Assembly: GCA_021531775.1 (NCBI GenBank)
Contig: JAFBIU010000003.1
Coordinates: 1 to 64,000 of the forward strand
Direction: 5' to 3'
Origin: Parabacteroides distasonis
GTDB taxonomy: Bacteria > Bacteroidota > Bacteroidia > Bacteroidales > Tannerellaceae
Length of the DNA: 64,000 nucleotides
The notes below the pieces were generated by a model. The model was not told the DNA's origin, searched no databases, and saw only the letters and a list, made by a program, of their open reading frames with translations. Every line of letters starts with the position of its first letter. The stretch's first letter is position 1. The position numbers and the translations under genes are program-made. Below, piece by piece: positions 18,048 through 27,597 of this stretch.

Positions 18048-20546
18048 CTAAATCGCCTCGAAGATATAACGTTGTCCCGCTTGGGTATCGAGCTCCACCT
18101 CCTGAATCGGTGCTACTGCAGGATCCTTCAGGTGAGCCTGTTCCGAAACAATCGGTTGCGGCATATCGGGTGTATGGAAGAAAGGATTCCCATTTGATCC
18201 GGTTGCCTCCTTCAGTTGTCCATCCGCAGTTTGCAACGGAGTGGAAGTGCGTAACCGAAGATTACCTCCTAACGTGGATCGAATGACAGCTCTTTTGACT
18301 TGCCCCTCTTCCCAACAGAGTTCTTCCAGCTCAAATCCTCCACGCAGACGTAAACCTTTCACACAACCCATCGGCCAACGATCCGGCAAAGCTGGCAACA
18401 GATGGATCGCTCCATCATGACTCTGCACCAACATCTCTGCAATACCAGCCGTACAACCGAAGTTGCCATCAATCTGGAAAGGCGGATGTGCGTCGAACAG
18501 ATTCGGATAGGTACCTCCTCCCGTATGGCTACGGTCGCCATCCTGAAATAGATGCAACTGATCCGTAATCAATTTGTAGGCATGATTGCCATCTTGCAGA
18601 CGTGCCCACAGACACACTTTCCAACCCATGGACCAACCTGTCGAAGGATCACCTCGTTGCAATAAGGAGGTACGAGCAGCATCAAACAGTTCCGGCGTGC
18701 GATACGGGGATATCTGATTACTCGGATAGAGTCCATACAGATGCGATACATGGCGATGCTGGTCGGTCGGATCATCCCAGTCAAACAACCACTCCTGCAA
18801 TTGTCCATGCTTACCCACCTGCATCGGAGGCAATTCGGCACGTGCCTGTCGTAAACTATCAGCAAAGGCTTCATCCATTTGCAACAGATGTGCCGCCAGT
18901 TCTACATTCGTAAAGAGTTCATGCATCAGCTGGGTGTCCATCGCAACACCATACGTATTGGAAATTCCCGGCATAAATTCATGTTCCGGTGAAAGGCTGG
19001 GTGCCACCACTCGCCACTGATGATCCGGTTCCAAGACCGAGAAATCTAACAGAAACTCAGCCGCCCCTTTCATGAGCGGATAGATCTCCTGCAGATACTG
19101 CTTATCACCCGAATAAAGATAACGCTCCCATAAATGAGCGGCAAACCAAGCCTCAGCCATCGGCCACGTACCATACGGCGGAGAATCAACGGGACCCGTC
19201 ACACGCCATATATCGGTATTATGGTGCAACACCCATCCCCGGGCTCCATACATCTCACGAGCTGTCTCTGCACCGGTCTGTGCCACCTCCTTCACCAATT
19301 GGATAAAAGGCTCGTGCATTTCTGGCAGATTCGTCAATTCAGCTGGCCAGTAGTTCATCTCCGTATTGATATTGACAGTATATTTGCTATCCCAGGGTGC
19401 CACCATGTGTTCATTCCAAATACCCTGTAGGTTAGCCGGTTGTCCACCCGGTTGAGAAGAACAGATCAACAGATACCGGCCAAACTGGAAATAGAGAGCC
19501 ACCAACTGTGGATCATTGGATTGAGCAAACTCAGCCACCCGCTCATCTGTCGGTTTCAACACAGATTCTGTTGCTCCCAAATCCAAAGAGACCCGATCAA
19601 AATAGCGACGATAGAACGCTATATGATCTTTCCGTAATTGTGCATACGATTGCGCAACAGCGGCGGAGAGGGCCTGACTGGATCTACGTTCCGGATCACC
19701 CGACAGATCCTGGAAATTATTGAAATTGGTACCAATAGATACATAGAGCGTAACCGTGTTGGCATCTGTAACGGTCAATTTTCCATCAGACGCCTGCAAG
19801 GTACCACCCTCCTTGACCAACTTCACACGGGCATCAAAATGTACTTGCCCCTTCATATGCTCCTGATCACCGGACACCCCCCGCATCGCCAGTTCATCTC
19901 CCTCGCTAACGATCTCGGCCTGCTGAGGTGTAGAGAGCCAGGTTGCAAAGTTGATCTTTCCCTTTTCCGAAGCGGTCAGCCGCATGACCAAGACCTGTCC
20001 TGTAAAGGCTGTAAAGATTTCCCGTTGATAATCGACTCCATCGACCGTATAACAGGTTGTAGCGATCGCCCGATTCAAATCCAACTCCCGGCGGTAATTC
20101 AAAACGGCCTCATGACCTGGAAAACGTAGATGCAAGTCACCCACCGGCTGATAAGACATACCCTCGTTGGTATGCGCAAAACAGGTCTCCCCCACCAACT
20201 GCTGAGCCTCTTTCCATTTTCCCTGAAACATCAACGAACGAATCAAAGACAATGCCTCTTTTGCCTTGGGCTGCGGATTGTTGTTGGGACCACCTGCCCA
20301 TACCGTCTCTTCATTCAACTGTATCCGTTCCTGCGCAGTTCCACCAAAGACCATGGCCCCCAATCGGCCATTACCTAAAGGCAAGGCTTCCACCCACTTT
20401 GATGCCGGTTTATCGTACCATAACTTCAAGGCTGGATCTGCTGTTTCAGCCGAAGAATCCACCGGACTGCACGCAATGGCTAAGGCCATCCAAACAAGGA
20501 TGACACCCAGCAGTCCATACTGTTTGCCTGTCAACCTGTTTCTCAT
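18048..20546 (-). CDS. GH95 alpha-L-fucosidase lipoprotein
   Basis: An 832-residue GH95 enzyme, a family of inverting alpha-L-fucosidases (some act on L-galactose linkages), expected on the cell surface or in the periplasm. The N-terminus is a lipoprotein signal ending in ALAIAC. The GH95 N-terminal domain begins [20 protein letters not shown] and includes [12 protein letters not shown]; the alpha-barrel carries [13 protein letters not shown] and the C-terminal half [17 protein letters not shown]. Length is typical. It is the last gene of a minus-strand run FHA / pseudo-protease-TPR / GH95 with gaps of 5 and 21 bases. Released fucose could feed Fkp encoded near the right end. Confidence 0.92.
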   Translation of the reverse strand: MRNRLTGKQYGLLGVILVWMALAIACSPVDSSAETADPALKLWYDKPASKWVEALPLGNGRLGAMVFGGTAQERIQLNEETVWAGGPNNNPQPKAKEALSLIRSLMFQGKWKEAQQLVGETCFAHTNEGMSYQPVGDLHLRFPGHEAVLNYRRELDLNRAIATTCYTVDGVDYQREIFTAFTGQVLVMRLTASEKGKINFATWLSTPQQAEIVSEGDELAMRGVSGDQEHMKGQVHFDARVKLVKEGGTLQASDGKLTVTDANTVTLYVSIGTNFNNFQDLSGDPERRSSQALSAAVAQSYAQLRKDHIAFYRRYFDRVSLDLGATESVLKPTDERVAEFAQSNDPQLVALYFQFGRYLLICSSQPGGQPANLQGIWNEHMVAPWDSKYTVNINTEMNYWPAELTNLPEMHEPFIQLVKEVAQTGAETAREMYGARGWVLHHNTDIWRVTGPVDSPPYGTWPMAEAWFAAHLWERYLYSGDKQYLQEIYPLMKGAAEFLLDFSVLEPDHQWRVVAPSLSPEHEFMPGISNTYGVAMDTQLMHELFTNVELAAHLLQMDEAFADSLRQARAELPPMQVGKHGQLQEWLFDWDDPTDQHRHVSHLYGLYPSNQISPYRTPELFDAARTSLLQRGDPSTGWSMGWKVCLWARLQDGNHAYKLITDQLHLFQDGDRSHTGGGTYPNLFDAHPPFQIDGNFGCTAGIAEMLVQSHDGAIHLLPALPDRWPMGCVKGLRLRGGFELEELCWEEGQVKRAVIRSTLGGNLRLRTSTPLQTADGQLKEATGSNGNPFFHTPDMPQPIVSEQAHLKDPAVAPIQEVELDTQAGQRYIFEAI

Positions 20547-20567
20547 CGTATTTCTCTCGTATTAAAA

Positions 20568-22292
20568 TTAGTTACAATGCTGTTTAATGAGTCGTTCGGC
20601 CACCGGATCACCTAACTCTTTCGCCTGATGCAAGGCTTCGCACGCCTCATTCATCTTTTTCTGACGTACCAGGCAGACACCTCTCAATCGGTAACATGCC
20701 GCAAAATCGGGTGCCAGTTTCAATGCATTCTCAACACTTTTCAAGGCCTCTTCATACTTTTCCATCCGCACATAAACCGAAGCCTCCTCAGCTGCATAGG
20801 TCGGATTCATCGGCGACATGCGCATGGCCTGCTGAATATCAGCCAAGGCACCCTCCAGATCCCCTAAACGGAACTTCGCCTGTTCCCGATAATAATAGAA
20901 ACCGTCATTGACCGCACCATTCATCACCTGATAGTACAGCTCATAATCTTCCAAAGCAGCCGTATAGTTCATCAGTTTCAGCTTCAGATCGATCCGCTCC
21001 AAAATGTAGGTAGCCGCTTCTTGCGACGGAGGGTTACCACAAGCCGCCACAGCACTGTCCAACAAGGCAATCAACTCACCCAAGTTCGCACCTGGAATCT
21101 GTGCCTTCGCTTTAGCAGCCCAATACCAAGTCACTGGAGAGGCCAAAGGACTCTGATTGACTATCTGATAATCCTCAAACGCCTCCGCATATTGTCCGGC
21201 ATTCAGTCGGAAGTCAGCCCGCATCTGATGATAGAGCGGCAGATCCTCTTCAGCAATCGCCTTATCGATCTCGCTCATGGCTGCCGCTACACTCCAATTG
21301 GGATCTTGGAACGTCGAATCTGCAGTGGCTACAGCAAAAATCAGTTTGGCACGGTAATAGGGTAAGTCACTGGGATGTTCCATATAGGGCAGGGCGGCCT
21401 GCAGATCAGCGAATGCCTTGTCCAACAGTTGCTGTTGCTCCTGGGGTGTATCTGCCAAGGCCGTACGTTGCAAGGCATAGTGATTGGCCCTTTCCAAATA
21501 GCCATCCAACGACCGAGGGAAACAGGCGATAAAATCGCTCAACGTTTCGAGATAGCTTTTCGGATCTTGCCGGCTGGCAAAGAGATACAACGCCACCTGT
21601 GCCTGCTCGGGATCAGTCGGCCATGCCCGTTTGATTCCCATCTGTTGATAGATAGAACTGAAAACATCCGTCGAAGAGATCTGCAGACTATTGGCATATC
21701 CGGCCGAAACAGCATAAGAAGCCTCATTCTTACCCGAGGCATCCTCCTGTGCCAAACCAAACACATCACCACTCTCAGTAAGCACGGGGATATTGGCTTG
21801 ACCAGCCTCCAACAAAGTCGAAAGTTTGTAATAGCTATAAGGCTCTTTCAATTTATTTACCTCCCGAACAAGTCCCTGCTTGAAAGTTCCCTTCTTGCCC
21901 TCCACAAAAGGCAACATATAAATCAGTTTACCTGTTGGTACCGGCTCGGAGGCTATGGAGAGTGCCGTCACCCGTTTGGGTACCTGTACGTGAAACTTAA
22001 TGACATCATACAATTCATCGGCACCCAAGATACGATCCACCGGATAACGATTACCATCCGGATCCTTCACTTCGGCCCGTGCAGCCTGTTTGAACAGTGA
22101 ATAGGCAGACAGGGCATCTCCTGTATCACTGACAAAAAAACCATTGCCCGTGCCGATGGGCTGGTTTTCCTTATTATATACAGTAATTGTCAAGACCGCT
22201 TTCCGCTGCTTCTCCGCCCAACGGGGAGCCTTCTGTGCCATCACGACCCAAACCTGGCAACACACCCAGAGTAACAAAAGTATTTTTCTCAT
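20568..22292 (-). CDS. Degenerate trypsin-like domain with TPR repeats
   Basis: A 574-residue exported protein with a signal peptide to about residue 19. Residues about 30-200 look like a trypsin-2/DegP-type fold (GTGNGFFVSDTGDALSAYSL, DELYDVIKFHV), but the catalytic His position is not His and the GNSGGP-type serine loop reads GQANIPVL, so it is predicted to be inactive as a protease. From about 230 on there are TPR-like helical repeats, clearest at 440-570 (GDLEGALADIQQAMRMSPMN; EEALKSVENALKLAPDFAAC). A scaffold or sensor role is inferred. It follows the FHA gene by 5 bases, suggesting they work together. Confidence 0.75.
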   Translation of the reverse strand: MRKILLLLWVCCQVWVVMAQKAPRWAEKQRKAVLTITVYNKENQPIGTGNGFFVSDTGDALSAYSLFKQAARAEVKDPDGNRYPVDRILGADELYDVIKFHVQVPKRVTALSIASEPVPTGKLIYMLPFVEGKKGTFKQGLVREVNKLKEPYSYYKLSTLLEAGQANIPVLTESGDVFGLAQEDASGKNEASYAVSAGYANSLQISSTDVFSSIYQQMGIKRAWPTDPEQAQVALYLFASRQDPKSYLETLSDFIACFPRSLDGYLERANHYALQRTALADTPQEQQQLLDKAFADLQAALPYMEHPSDLPYYRAKLIFAVATADSTFQDPNWSVAAAMSEIDKAIAEEDLPLYHQMRADFRLNAGQYAEAFEDYQIVNQSPLASPVTWYWAAKAKAQIPGANLGELIALLDSAVAACGNPPSQEAATYILERIDLKLKLMNYTAALEDYELYYQVMNGAVNDGFYYYREQAKFRLGDLEGALADIQQAMRMSPMNPTYAAEEASVYVRMEKYEEALKSVENALKLAPDFAACYRLRGVCLVRQKKMNEACEALHQAKELGDPVAERLIKQHCN

Positions 22293-22297
22293 CGCTG

Positions 22298-22822
22298 TTA
22301 TTCATTAGAAGTATGTAAAATAAATGTAGTCGCACCTAAGGTGATAATGGTTCCATCCTCGATCCGCGCCTGTTCCTTCTTGCCCAAGAGTTCATTGCCA
22401 ACAAATGTACCGGTCAAACTGGGGAAATCGCGTACGGTATATGAGAGCGTTCCATCAGCCTCCTCCTTGACGTGAATCACACAATGCTTACGCCCCATAC
22501 TGGGATCACTGGTCACAATCGGGACATCCACGCCATCCGTATCTTTATTACGCCGGCCAATGACATTGTCTCCCAACACCAACGGCAGTTTTTGCTGAAA
22601 AGCAAACGCATTTTCAATCACTGAAATATAGCCACAAGAGAAATCGGGCTCTTTCACCTCTTGCTCTTCCCCTTGGGCATTACGAACAACCTTAAGACCT
22701 AATTTGATTTTAAATTGTGAGCCACATTGCGGACAGACAAAAGCCAACACCTTCCCTTGCGGATACTTGGTTTCATCGAATGTCAACTGACGGTCACATT
22801 TCGGACAGAATACTCGTTTCAT
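22298..22822 (-). CDS. Zinc-ribbon plus FHA domain protein
   Basis: A 174-residue cytoplasmic protein. The N-terminal 40 residues form a zinc ribbon of MJ0042 type (CPKC near 6-9, CPQC near 30-33). A linker leads to an FHA domain (about 80-170) with the signatures GRRNKDTDGVDV, DPSMGRKHCVIHV and the late GTFVGNELLG. FHA domains bind phosphothreonine peptides, so a Ser/Thr kinase partner is implied; none is in this window. It is the promoter-proximal gene of the FHA / pseudo-protease-TPR / GH95 run, with a -7 box 26 bases upstream of its ATG. Confidence 0.85.
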   Translation of the reverse strand: MKRVFCPKCDRQLTFDETKYPQGKVLAFVCPQCGSQFKIKLGLKVVRNAQGEEQEVKEPDFSCGYISVIENAFAFQQKLPLVLGDNVIGRRNKDTDGVDVPIVTSDPSMGRKHCVIHVKEEADGTLSYTVRDFPSLTGTFVGNELLGKKEQARIEDGTIITLGATTFILHTSNE

Positions 22823-22847
22823 ATCGTTGTTTCTTGTTTTTTGGATA

Positions 22848-22855
22848 CAAAGGTA
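22848..22855 (-). promoter_or_regulatory. -7 box of FHA operon
   Basis: Minus-strand TACCTTTG, exact consensus, 26 bases before the FHA start codon. Confidence 0.6.
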
Positions 22856-22869
22856 TATAAAAAAAAGAA

Positions 22870-22887
22870 GGTTGTCTCACGACAACC
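22870..22887. terminator. Hairpin, minus-strand terminator or plus-strand 5' stem
   Basis: GGTTGTC (22870-22876), four-base loop, GACAACC (22881-22887). On the minus strand a T-rich run follows, so it can end transcription coming from the GH92 operon. On the plus strand it stands at the head of a small orphan unit. Confidence 0.6.
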
Positions 22888-22918
22888 AATCTTCATTGTT
22901 AACCTTAAATCTAATACC

Positions 22919-22990
22919 ATGAAAAACACAGTGCAAATGTATGGCTTTTCTGATAAGCTACATACAAATCACGGTAAAAAATACGGCTGA
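22919..22990 (+). CDS. Possible 23-residue ORF in orphan transcript
   Basis: ATG at 22919 opens a 23-codon ORF beginning MKNTVQMYGFSDKL and ending KKYG before a TGA. It is preceded by an A/T-rich context typical of Bacteroidota initiation sites and by the 22870 hairpin, and is followed 33 bases later by a clear plus-strand terminator. No named family is recognised. It may be a small protein, a leader peptide with nothing downstream, or chance coding in a small RNA. No exact plus-strand -7 box is visible. Confidence 0.35.
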   Translation: MKNTVQMYGFSDKLHTNHGKKYG

Positions 22991-23023
22991 TTAACCACAA
23001 TTAACCAATATATGTTCTATAAC

Positions 23024-23046
23024 ATCTCTTCCTGAAGAGATTTTTA
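23024..23046 (+). terminator. Plus-strand intrinsic terminator
   Basis: ATCTCTTC (23024-23031), two-base loop, GAAGAGAT (23034-23041), then TTTTA. No plus-strand gene of normal size lies upstream, so it probably ends the small unit at 22870-23046. On the minus strand it is less suited as a terminator of GH92. Confidence 0.65.
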
Positions 23047-23076
23047 CAAAATATCGATTATAGGAGACCCTATTCG

Positions 23077-25410
23077 TTACTCCATCGACAGCGAATAGGG
23101 GCGGTCTGAACCTGTAAACTGCCGTTTCTTATTGGGTGATGCGCTCATCTCAAATGTCAACACACCTCCCTGCATGATATCAGCCTGTGTAATGTATCCT
23201 TTTGTATAGGGTTTGCCGTTCAACTTGACGGCCTTCACGTACCGATTTTTGTCACTTACCTTGTCAGCTCGTATTTCAAAGGTCTTGCCATTTTCCAATG
23301 TCACCTTCATATAGGGCAGATAAGGCGCACCCAACACGTACTGGTCAGTGCCCGGACAGACGGGATAAAATCCCATGGCAGACAAAATATACCAAGCAGA
23401 CATCTGTCCACAATCATCGTTGCCACACAAGCCATCGATGTTGTTCCGATACATCTTGTTCATGATTTCCCGCTGCCAATATTGCGTCTTCCAAGGCTGA
23501 GAGGTCCACACGTACAGGAATGGGATATGATGACTCGGTTCATTACCGTGTACATAACCGCCCAACAAACCCTCTTTCGTTACATCTTCTGTTTCAGCAA
23601 AAAATTCATCGGGCAAATGCATGGTAAACAGGGAATCCAATTTAGATACAAAGGTCTGCTCGCCTCCCATCAACGCTATCAAACGATCAACATCCTGCGG
23701 CACATAGAACGAATAATTCAACGCATTTCCCTCGATGAATCCCTCTCCGTGCGTACTTAACAGGCTGAAGGGCTCCTTCCAACGCCCATCGGCATAACGG
23801 GGACGCGCATAGCCGATAGCGGGATCGAACATCTTTGCAAAATTAGTGGCACGTTGTTTATAGGTAGCCGCAACCTGCGCATTACCAGCTAAGCGTGCTG
23901 TCTGATAGATAGCCCAATCGTCGTAGGCATATTCCAAGGTCAAAGAGGCGGCACTACCGTTATGGTCCAACGCTACATATCCCTTTTCCATATACTCCTT
24001 TGTACCATCGTAATAGGGAATGGTCGAACTATTCACCATAGCTTGTAAAACAGCCTGTTTATCCAACGGCAAACCTTTGGCCACTGCATCCGCCAAGACA
24101 GAAACCGAATGATAACCGATCATGCACCAGTTCTCATTGGCCATGTGGCTCCAAATAGGCAATGCCTTATGCACACTCTGTTCTGCATGTTTCAGCATCG
24201 AATTAGCTATATCCGTATTGACTTGCCGATGCAAAATATTCAGTAGCGGATGCAAGGCACGATAGGTGTCCCAGACCGAGAATACAGTATAGTTGGTAAA
24301 TCCATCTGCTTGGTGAATATTATGATCCAAACCTCGATAACGGCCATCGACATCCATATAGACAGAAGGGTTGATCATAGTATGGTAGAGTGACGTATAA
24401 AGCATAGCCAGCTGATCGTCTGTTCCCGTGGCATCGACCATAGCCAACTCTTCGTTCCAACGATCTGCTGCACGTCGGGCCAATTCATCAAAGGATGCAC
24501 CTGCAGCCTCGGCTTGGAGATTCTTCAAGGCACCCTCGGTGCTAACACCCGACAAGGCCACCTTCACTTCCAATTCTTCCGAAGAGGCCGGATCAAAATC
24601 AAAATAGGCGACAATCTTCCGACCACCCATATCCGGGAAATTCTCTTTCATATTGAATTTGCCATACCCTCCCCGGTAGTTCACTTTGGCCTTCTCTACA
24701 CAGCCATAATGACGAATCGGTTTCGAAAAAGAGATGGCAAAATAGGTATAGTTCACCCGTGCCCAACCATTCGTGATACGATAACCGGTGAGTAGGGTAT
24801 CATTCTCTACCCGCAAACTGCTCCAAAGCACTTTGCCATCATAATTGTAAATGCCATGAATCAGATCCAACACCACCCGTTGGTTGGCCTGCTTGGGGTA
24901 ACTGTATTTATGGACACCCACACGCTGGGTAGCAGTCAACTGAGCCTTTACACCATAGTCGGCCAACATCACTTCATAGTAACCCGGACGTGAGATCTCA
25001 GTTTCATGGGAAAAACGAGAACGATAACCTCCATCCGGATCGGTAGCGGTTCCCGGATTCAACATCAATTCACCTGTTGTGGGCATCAGGAGCAGATCTC
25101 CCAAATCAGAATGACCTGTTCCACTGAAATGGGTATGGCTAAACCCCACGATACTACTATCCTTGTGCTGATATCCGGCACAATACTCATAGACACGGGG
25201 TTGGTACTTACCATCGATGTTATGGGGAATCGTATCCGTATCAGGACTGAGTTGAACCAGTCCAAACGGCACACAAGCACCCGGGAAGGTATGTCCCATA
25301 CCATTCGTTCCAATAATGGGATTCACCCAATCGACTTTTTCTTTGGCACACAAATGACCCGTGATGCAAAGCATCACTAACCATGCCACTAAACACCTTG
25401 CACGTTTCAT
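23077..25410 (-). CDS. GH92 alpha-mannosidase
   Basis: A 777-residue calcium-dependent exo-alpha-mannosidase of GH92 with signal peptide (to about 22). The family start VDWVNPIIGTNGMGHTFPGA, the central HTMINPSVYMDVDGRYRG and the catalytic-domain motifs GNEPSHHIPFLY and NDDCGQMSAWYILSAMGFYP are all present. GH92 enzymes trim mannose from host or yeast glycans in the periplasm or at the surface. Its ATG overlaps the stop of the GT4 gene (ATGA), so a catabolic glycosidase is translationally coupled to a polysaccharide biosynthesis operon, which is unexpected. Linkage preference is not predictable. Confidence 0.93.
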   Translation of the reverse strand: MKRARCLVAWLVMLCITGHLCAKEKVDWVNPIIGTNGMGHTFPGACVPFGLVQLSPDTDTIPHNIDGKYQPRVYEYCAGYQHKDSSIVGFSHTHFSGTGHSDLGDLLLMPTTGELMLNPGTATDPDGGYRSRFSHETEISRPGYYEVMLADYGVKAQLTATQRVGVHKYSYPKQANQRVVLDLIHGIYNYDGKVLWSSLRVENDTLLTGYRITNGWARVNYTYFAISFSKPIRHYGCVEKAKVNYRGGYGKFNMKENFPDMGGRKIVAYFDFDPASSEELEVKVALSGVSTEGALKNLQAEAAGASFDELARRAADRWNEELAMVDATGTDDQLAMLYTSLYHTMINPSVYMDVDGRYRGLDHNIHQADGFTNYTVFSVWDTYRALHPLLNILHRQVNTDIANSMLKHAEQSVHKALPIWSHMANENWCMIGYHSVSVLADAVAKGLPLDKQAVLQAMVNSSTIPYYDGTKEYMEKGYVALDHNGSAASLTLEYAYDDWAIYQTARLAGNAQVAATYKQRATNFAKMFDPAIGYARPRYADGRWKEPFSLLSTHGEGFIEGNALNYSFYVPQDVDRLIALMGGEQTFVSKLDSLFTMHLPDEFFAETEDVTKEGLLGGYVHGNEPSHHIPFLYVWTSQPWKTQYWQREIMNKMYRNNIDGLCGNDDCGQMSAWYILSAMGFYPVCPGTDQYVLGAPYLPYMKVTLENGKTFEIRADKVSDKNRYVKAVKLNGKPYTKGYITQADIMQGGVLTFEMSASPNKKRQFTGSDRPYSLSME

Positions 25411-26525
25411 TTTTTGTTTGTTCTATTTGTAGGTTTACATGTTTCATAAACAGCGGCTACCTGTTGAGCAATGTGATCCCAGTTGTATTTCTCCAAATCG
25501 TAGGATTGTGAACCCTCCGGGCGATCCAACAATAGTTGCATCTTCCCGATCAGATCCTCCAACCGGTTCAATTGAAAATAATTATCCGAAGGCAAACCGA
25601 CAGCAACATTAGCTGGGATGTCGCTGGCCAAAACCTTCCGTTGGCAACTCATAGCTTCCAACAGTGTGATGGGAAGACCTTCATGTGAGGAAGGCAACAC
25701 AAACAGAGCCGCATTGGAATAGAGTTCTTTCAGATTCGCTCCTTTGACAATGCCAGGAAGTATCACCTGATTCTCGCGAGCAAAATCTTTCAAGGAACAA
25801 CAATAGGAGGAGTCATAGTCCGCATTACCCGCAATGACCAATTGGTAATCAGGACGCTTGAGACGGATGTAAGCCTCGATCAGTTTATCGAAACGCTTCT
25901 CCTCCACAAAGCGACCGACAGCCAAAATATACTTGCCTGGCTGAATACCTTGGGACTTCAAGAAAGCACATTGTCCATCCGGTTCCGGAAAGGTGGTGAT
26001 ACCATTATATATCAGATGTACATGATGCGTACGATGATACTTCTGCCGCAAAATATCGTTGATCACGGTCGAGATAGAAATGATCTGGTCGGCCCACCAT
26101 GCAGCAAACAATTCGCCCATGCGCAGGACGCTCTTAGCGATAAAGCCCCATTTCTCACGATCGTAATCAGGGCCATGGTGCGTCATGACAATCTTCAAGC
26201 CCAACAATTTAGCCAAAGGAATGGCAATCGAAGGCCCGATGGCGTGGACATGTACCACATCGGCCTTGGCCTGCTTGGCATACCAAATTCCCTTGAAGGT
26301 ATGGACAGCCGCCTCCAATCCTGTAATAAAAGGAGAATCAATGTCTTTGAAGCGGACTCCCTGGTAGGATGGCAAAGGTGGATTCTCTCTGATAAATCCA
26401 CATCGTCGAACCACAATCACCTCGTAGCCTAATTTCACCAACCGTGGATAAAGCTCTTCGCAATGTGTTTCAATTCCCCCCTGTATATTCGGAAAACCCC
26501 GCAAACCAACGACAACGATTCTCAT
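25407..26525 (-). CDS. Glycosyltransferase family 4
   Basis: A 372-residue GT-B fold transferase. The acceptor half starts MRIVVVGLRGFPNIQGGIET, the pattern of DUF1972/GT4 rhamnosyl- or glucosyltransferases; the donor half has AVGRFVEEKRFDKLIEAY and the EX7E-type PSSHEGLPITLLEAM. It acts in the cytoplasm on lipid-linked glycan. It is four bases after the radical SAM gene and overlaps GH92 by four. Donor sugar is not predictable. Confidence 0.92.
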   Translation of the reverse strand: MRIVVVGLRGFPNIQGGIETHCEELYPRLVKLGYEVIVVRRCGFIRENPPLPSYQGVRFKDIDSPFITGLEAAVHTFKGIWYAKQAKADVVHVHAIGPSIAIPLAKLLGLKIVMTHHGPDYDREKWGFIAKSVLRMGELFAAWWADQIISISTVINDILRQKYHRTHHVHLIYNGITTFPEPDGQCAFLKSQGIQPGKYILAVGRFVEEKRFDKLIEAYIRLKRPDYQLVIAGNADYDSSYCCSLKDFARENQVILPGIVKGANLKELYSNAALFVLPSSHEGLPITLLEAMSCQRKVLASDIPANVAVGLPSDNYFQLNRLEDLIGKMQLLLDRPEGSQSYDLEKYNWDHIAQQVAAVYETCKPTNRTNKK

Positions 26526-26529
26526 GATG

Positions 26530-27597
26530 TTATTTGTTTTTAGATAAATTACCCTGTTCCGGATCTTGACCTACATCGTACCACTTGCGTTCCAGGTTCA
26601 ATGGACGGCCTAACAGACTGTTCATTTTGTTCTGAACTACCCAACGAAGCGGATGCTGAATGTATTTTTTCATGACCGGCGAAGCCGTGCCGACCATCCA
26701 ACAGTTCTTCGGACATTTGCGGACCTGATCCCGCACATGCTGAGCTTGCTCACTCTCCCAAATCTCATTGAACGAACGTACCTGGCGGATGTTACCCATG
26801 CTCTCTTGCCAGTATTCTTTTTCAAGGCCATTGCAGGGATAGACATCCCCATAGGGATCTACAAAGAAATTCACCAAGCCTGCTTCACAAGGCAGCATCC
26901 GACGATTTCCCTCAATGTAATTGATCAATCCATTGTTGAAAAAGGCGCGGAACCAAGACTTCGGTGTATGCTCTTTCATCTGCAAGGCGATCAACTGCTC
27001 AAAATCAGCAATAACCTCCTCTTTATTGGTGATCCGGTTATCATATTTATGGAAATAATAGGAGTTATGGAAGGCAGCTGTCGCAAATTCCAGATTCAAC
27101 TGTTTGGCCAAATGGTACAACGACAACATATCCTTGGAATTGTTGTTAGAGACCGTGATGCCAAAACCTATGTCCTTTACCCCCATCTCTTTCAAGGCAA
27201 GTAGGGTGCGTAATCCCTTATCGAAACCTCCTGGACGTCCACGGAGTTCGTCGTTCTTCTGAGAAAGACCTTCGATACTCACCCGAATACCTATATTAGG
27301 ATACTTCTCGGCCAATCGGATGATACGATCTTCAAACCAGCCCGAAGTTGAAATCACCACACGTGGGGATTTACGGAACAAGACCTCGACGATTTCGTCC
27401 AAATCTTCACGAATAAAAGGTTCACCACCTGTGATATTCACAAAGTTGACATGCGGAAGAATTTCCAGCTCTTTCGGTTGGATCTCTTGACTCTTCTCTG
27501 TCGGATGATTCCAAATATCACACATCTTACAACGCATCGGACAACGATAAGTCGTAATGATGCACATATCGGTAGGTGCAGCTATCTTATTGCTCAT
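26530..27597 (-). CDS. Radical SAM protein in polysaccharide operon
   Basis: A 355-residue radical SAM enzyme: C19-x3-C23-x2-C26 binds the AdoMet 4Fe-4S cluster, and NITGGEPFIREDL is the GGEP motif. The C-terminal third has more cysteines (LPCEAG, PYGDVYPCNGLEK, KCPKNCW), a SPASM/twitch-like pattern for auxiliary clusters. Substrate is unknown. It overlaps the upstream GT4 by 11 bases and is four bases before the downstream GT4, so it is truly embedded in the biosynthetic operon. Sugar or peptide modification of the polymer or a carrier is possible, but inferred. Confidence 0.88.
   Translation of the reverse strand: MSNKIAAPTDMCIITTYRCPMRCKMCDIWNHPTEKSQEIQPKELEILPHVNFVNITGGEPFIREDLDEIVEVLFRKSPRVVISTSGWFEDRIIRLAEKYPNIGIRVSIEGLSQKNDELRGRPGGFDKGLRTLLALKEMGVKDIGFGITVSNNNSKDMLSLYHLAKQLNLEFATAAFHNSYYFHKYDNRITNKEEVIADFEQLIALQMKEHTPKSWFRAFFNNGLINYIEGNRRMLPCEAGLVNFFVDPYGDVYPCNGLEKEYWQESMGNIRQVRSFNEIWESEQAQHVRDQVRKCPKNCWMVGTASPVMKKYIQHPLRWVVQNKMNSLLGRPLNLERKWYDVGQDPEQGNLSKNK

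Noticed and set aside
22727-22990. 87-codon plus-strand frame ending at the small ORF
   Set aside because: Its first two-thirds are antisense to the FHA gene and its promoter; only the last 23 codons from the ATG at 22919 are considered.
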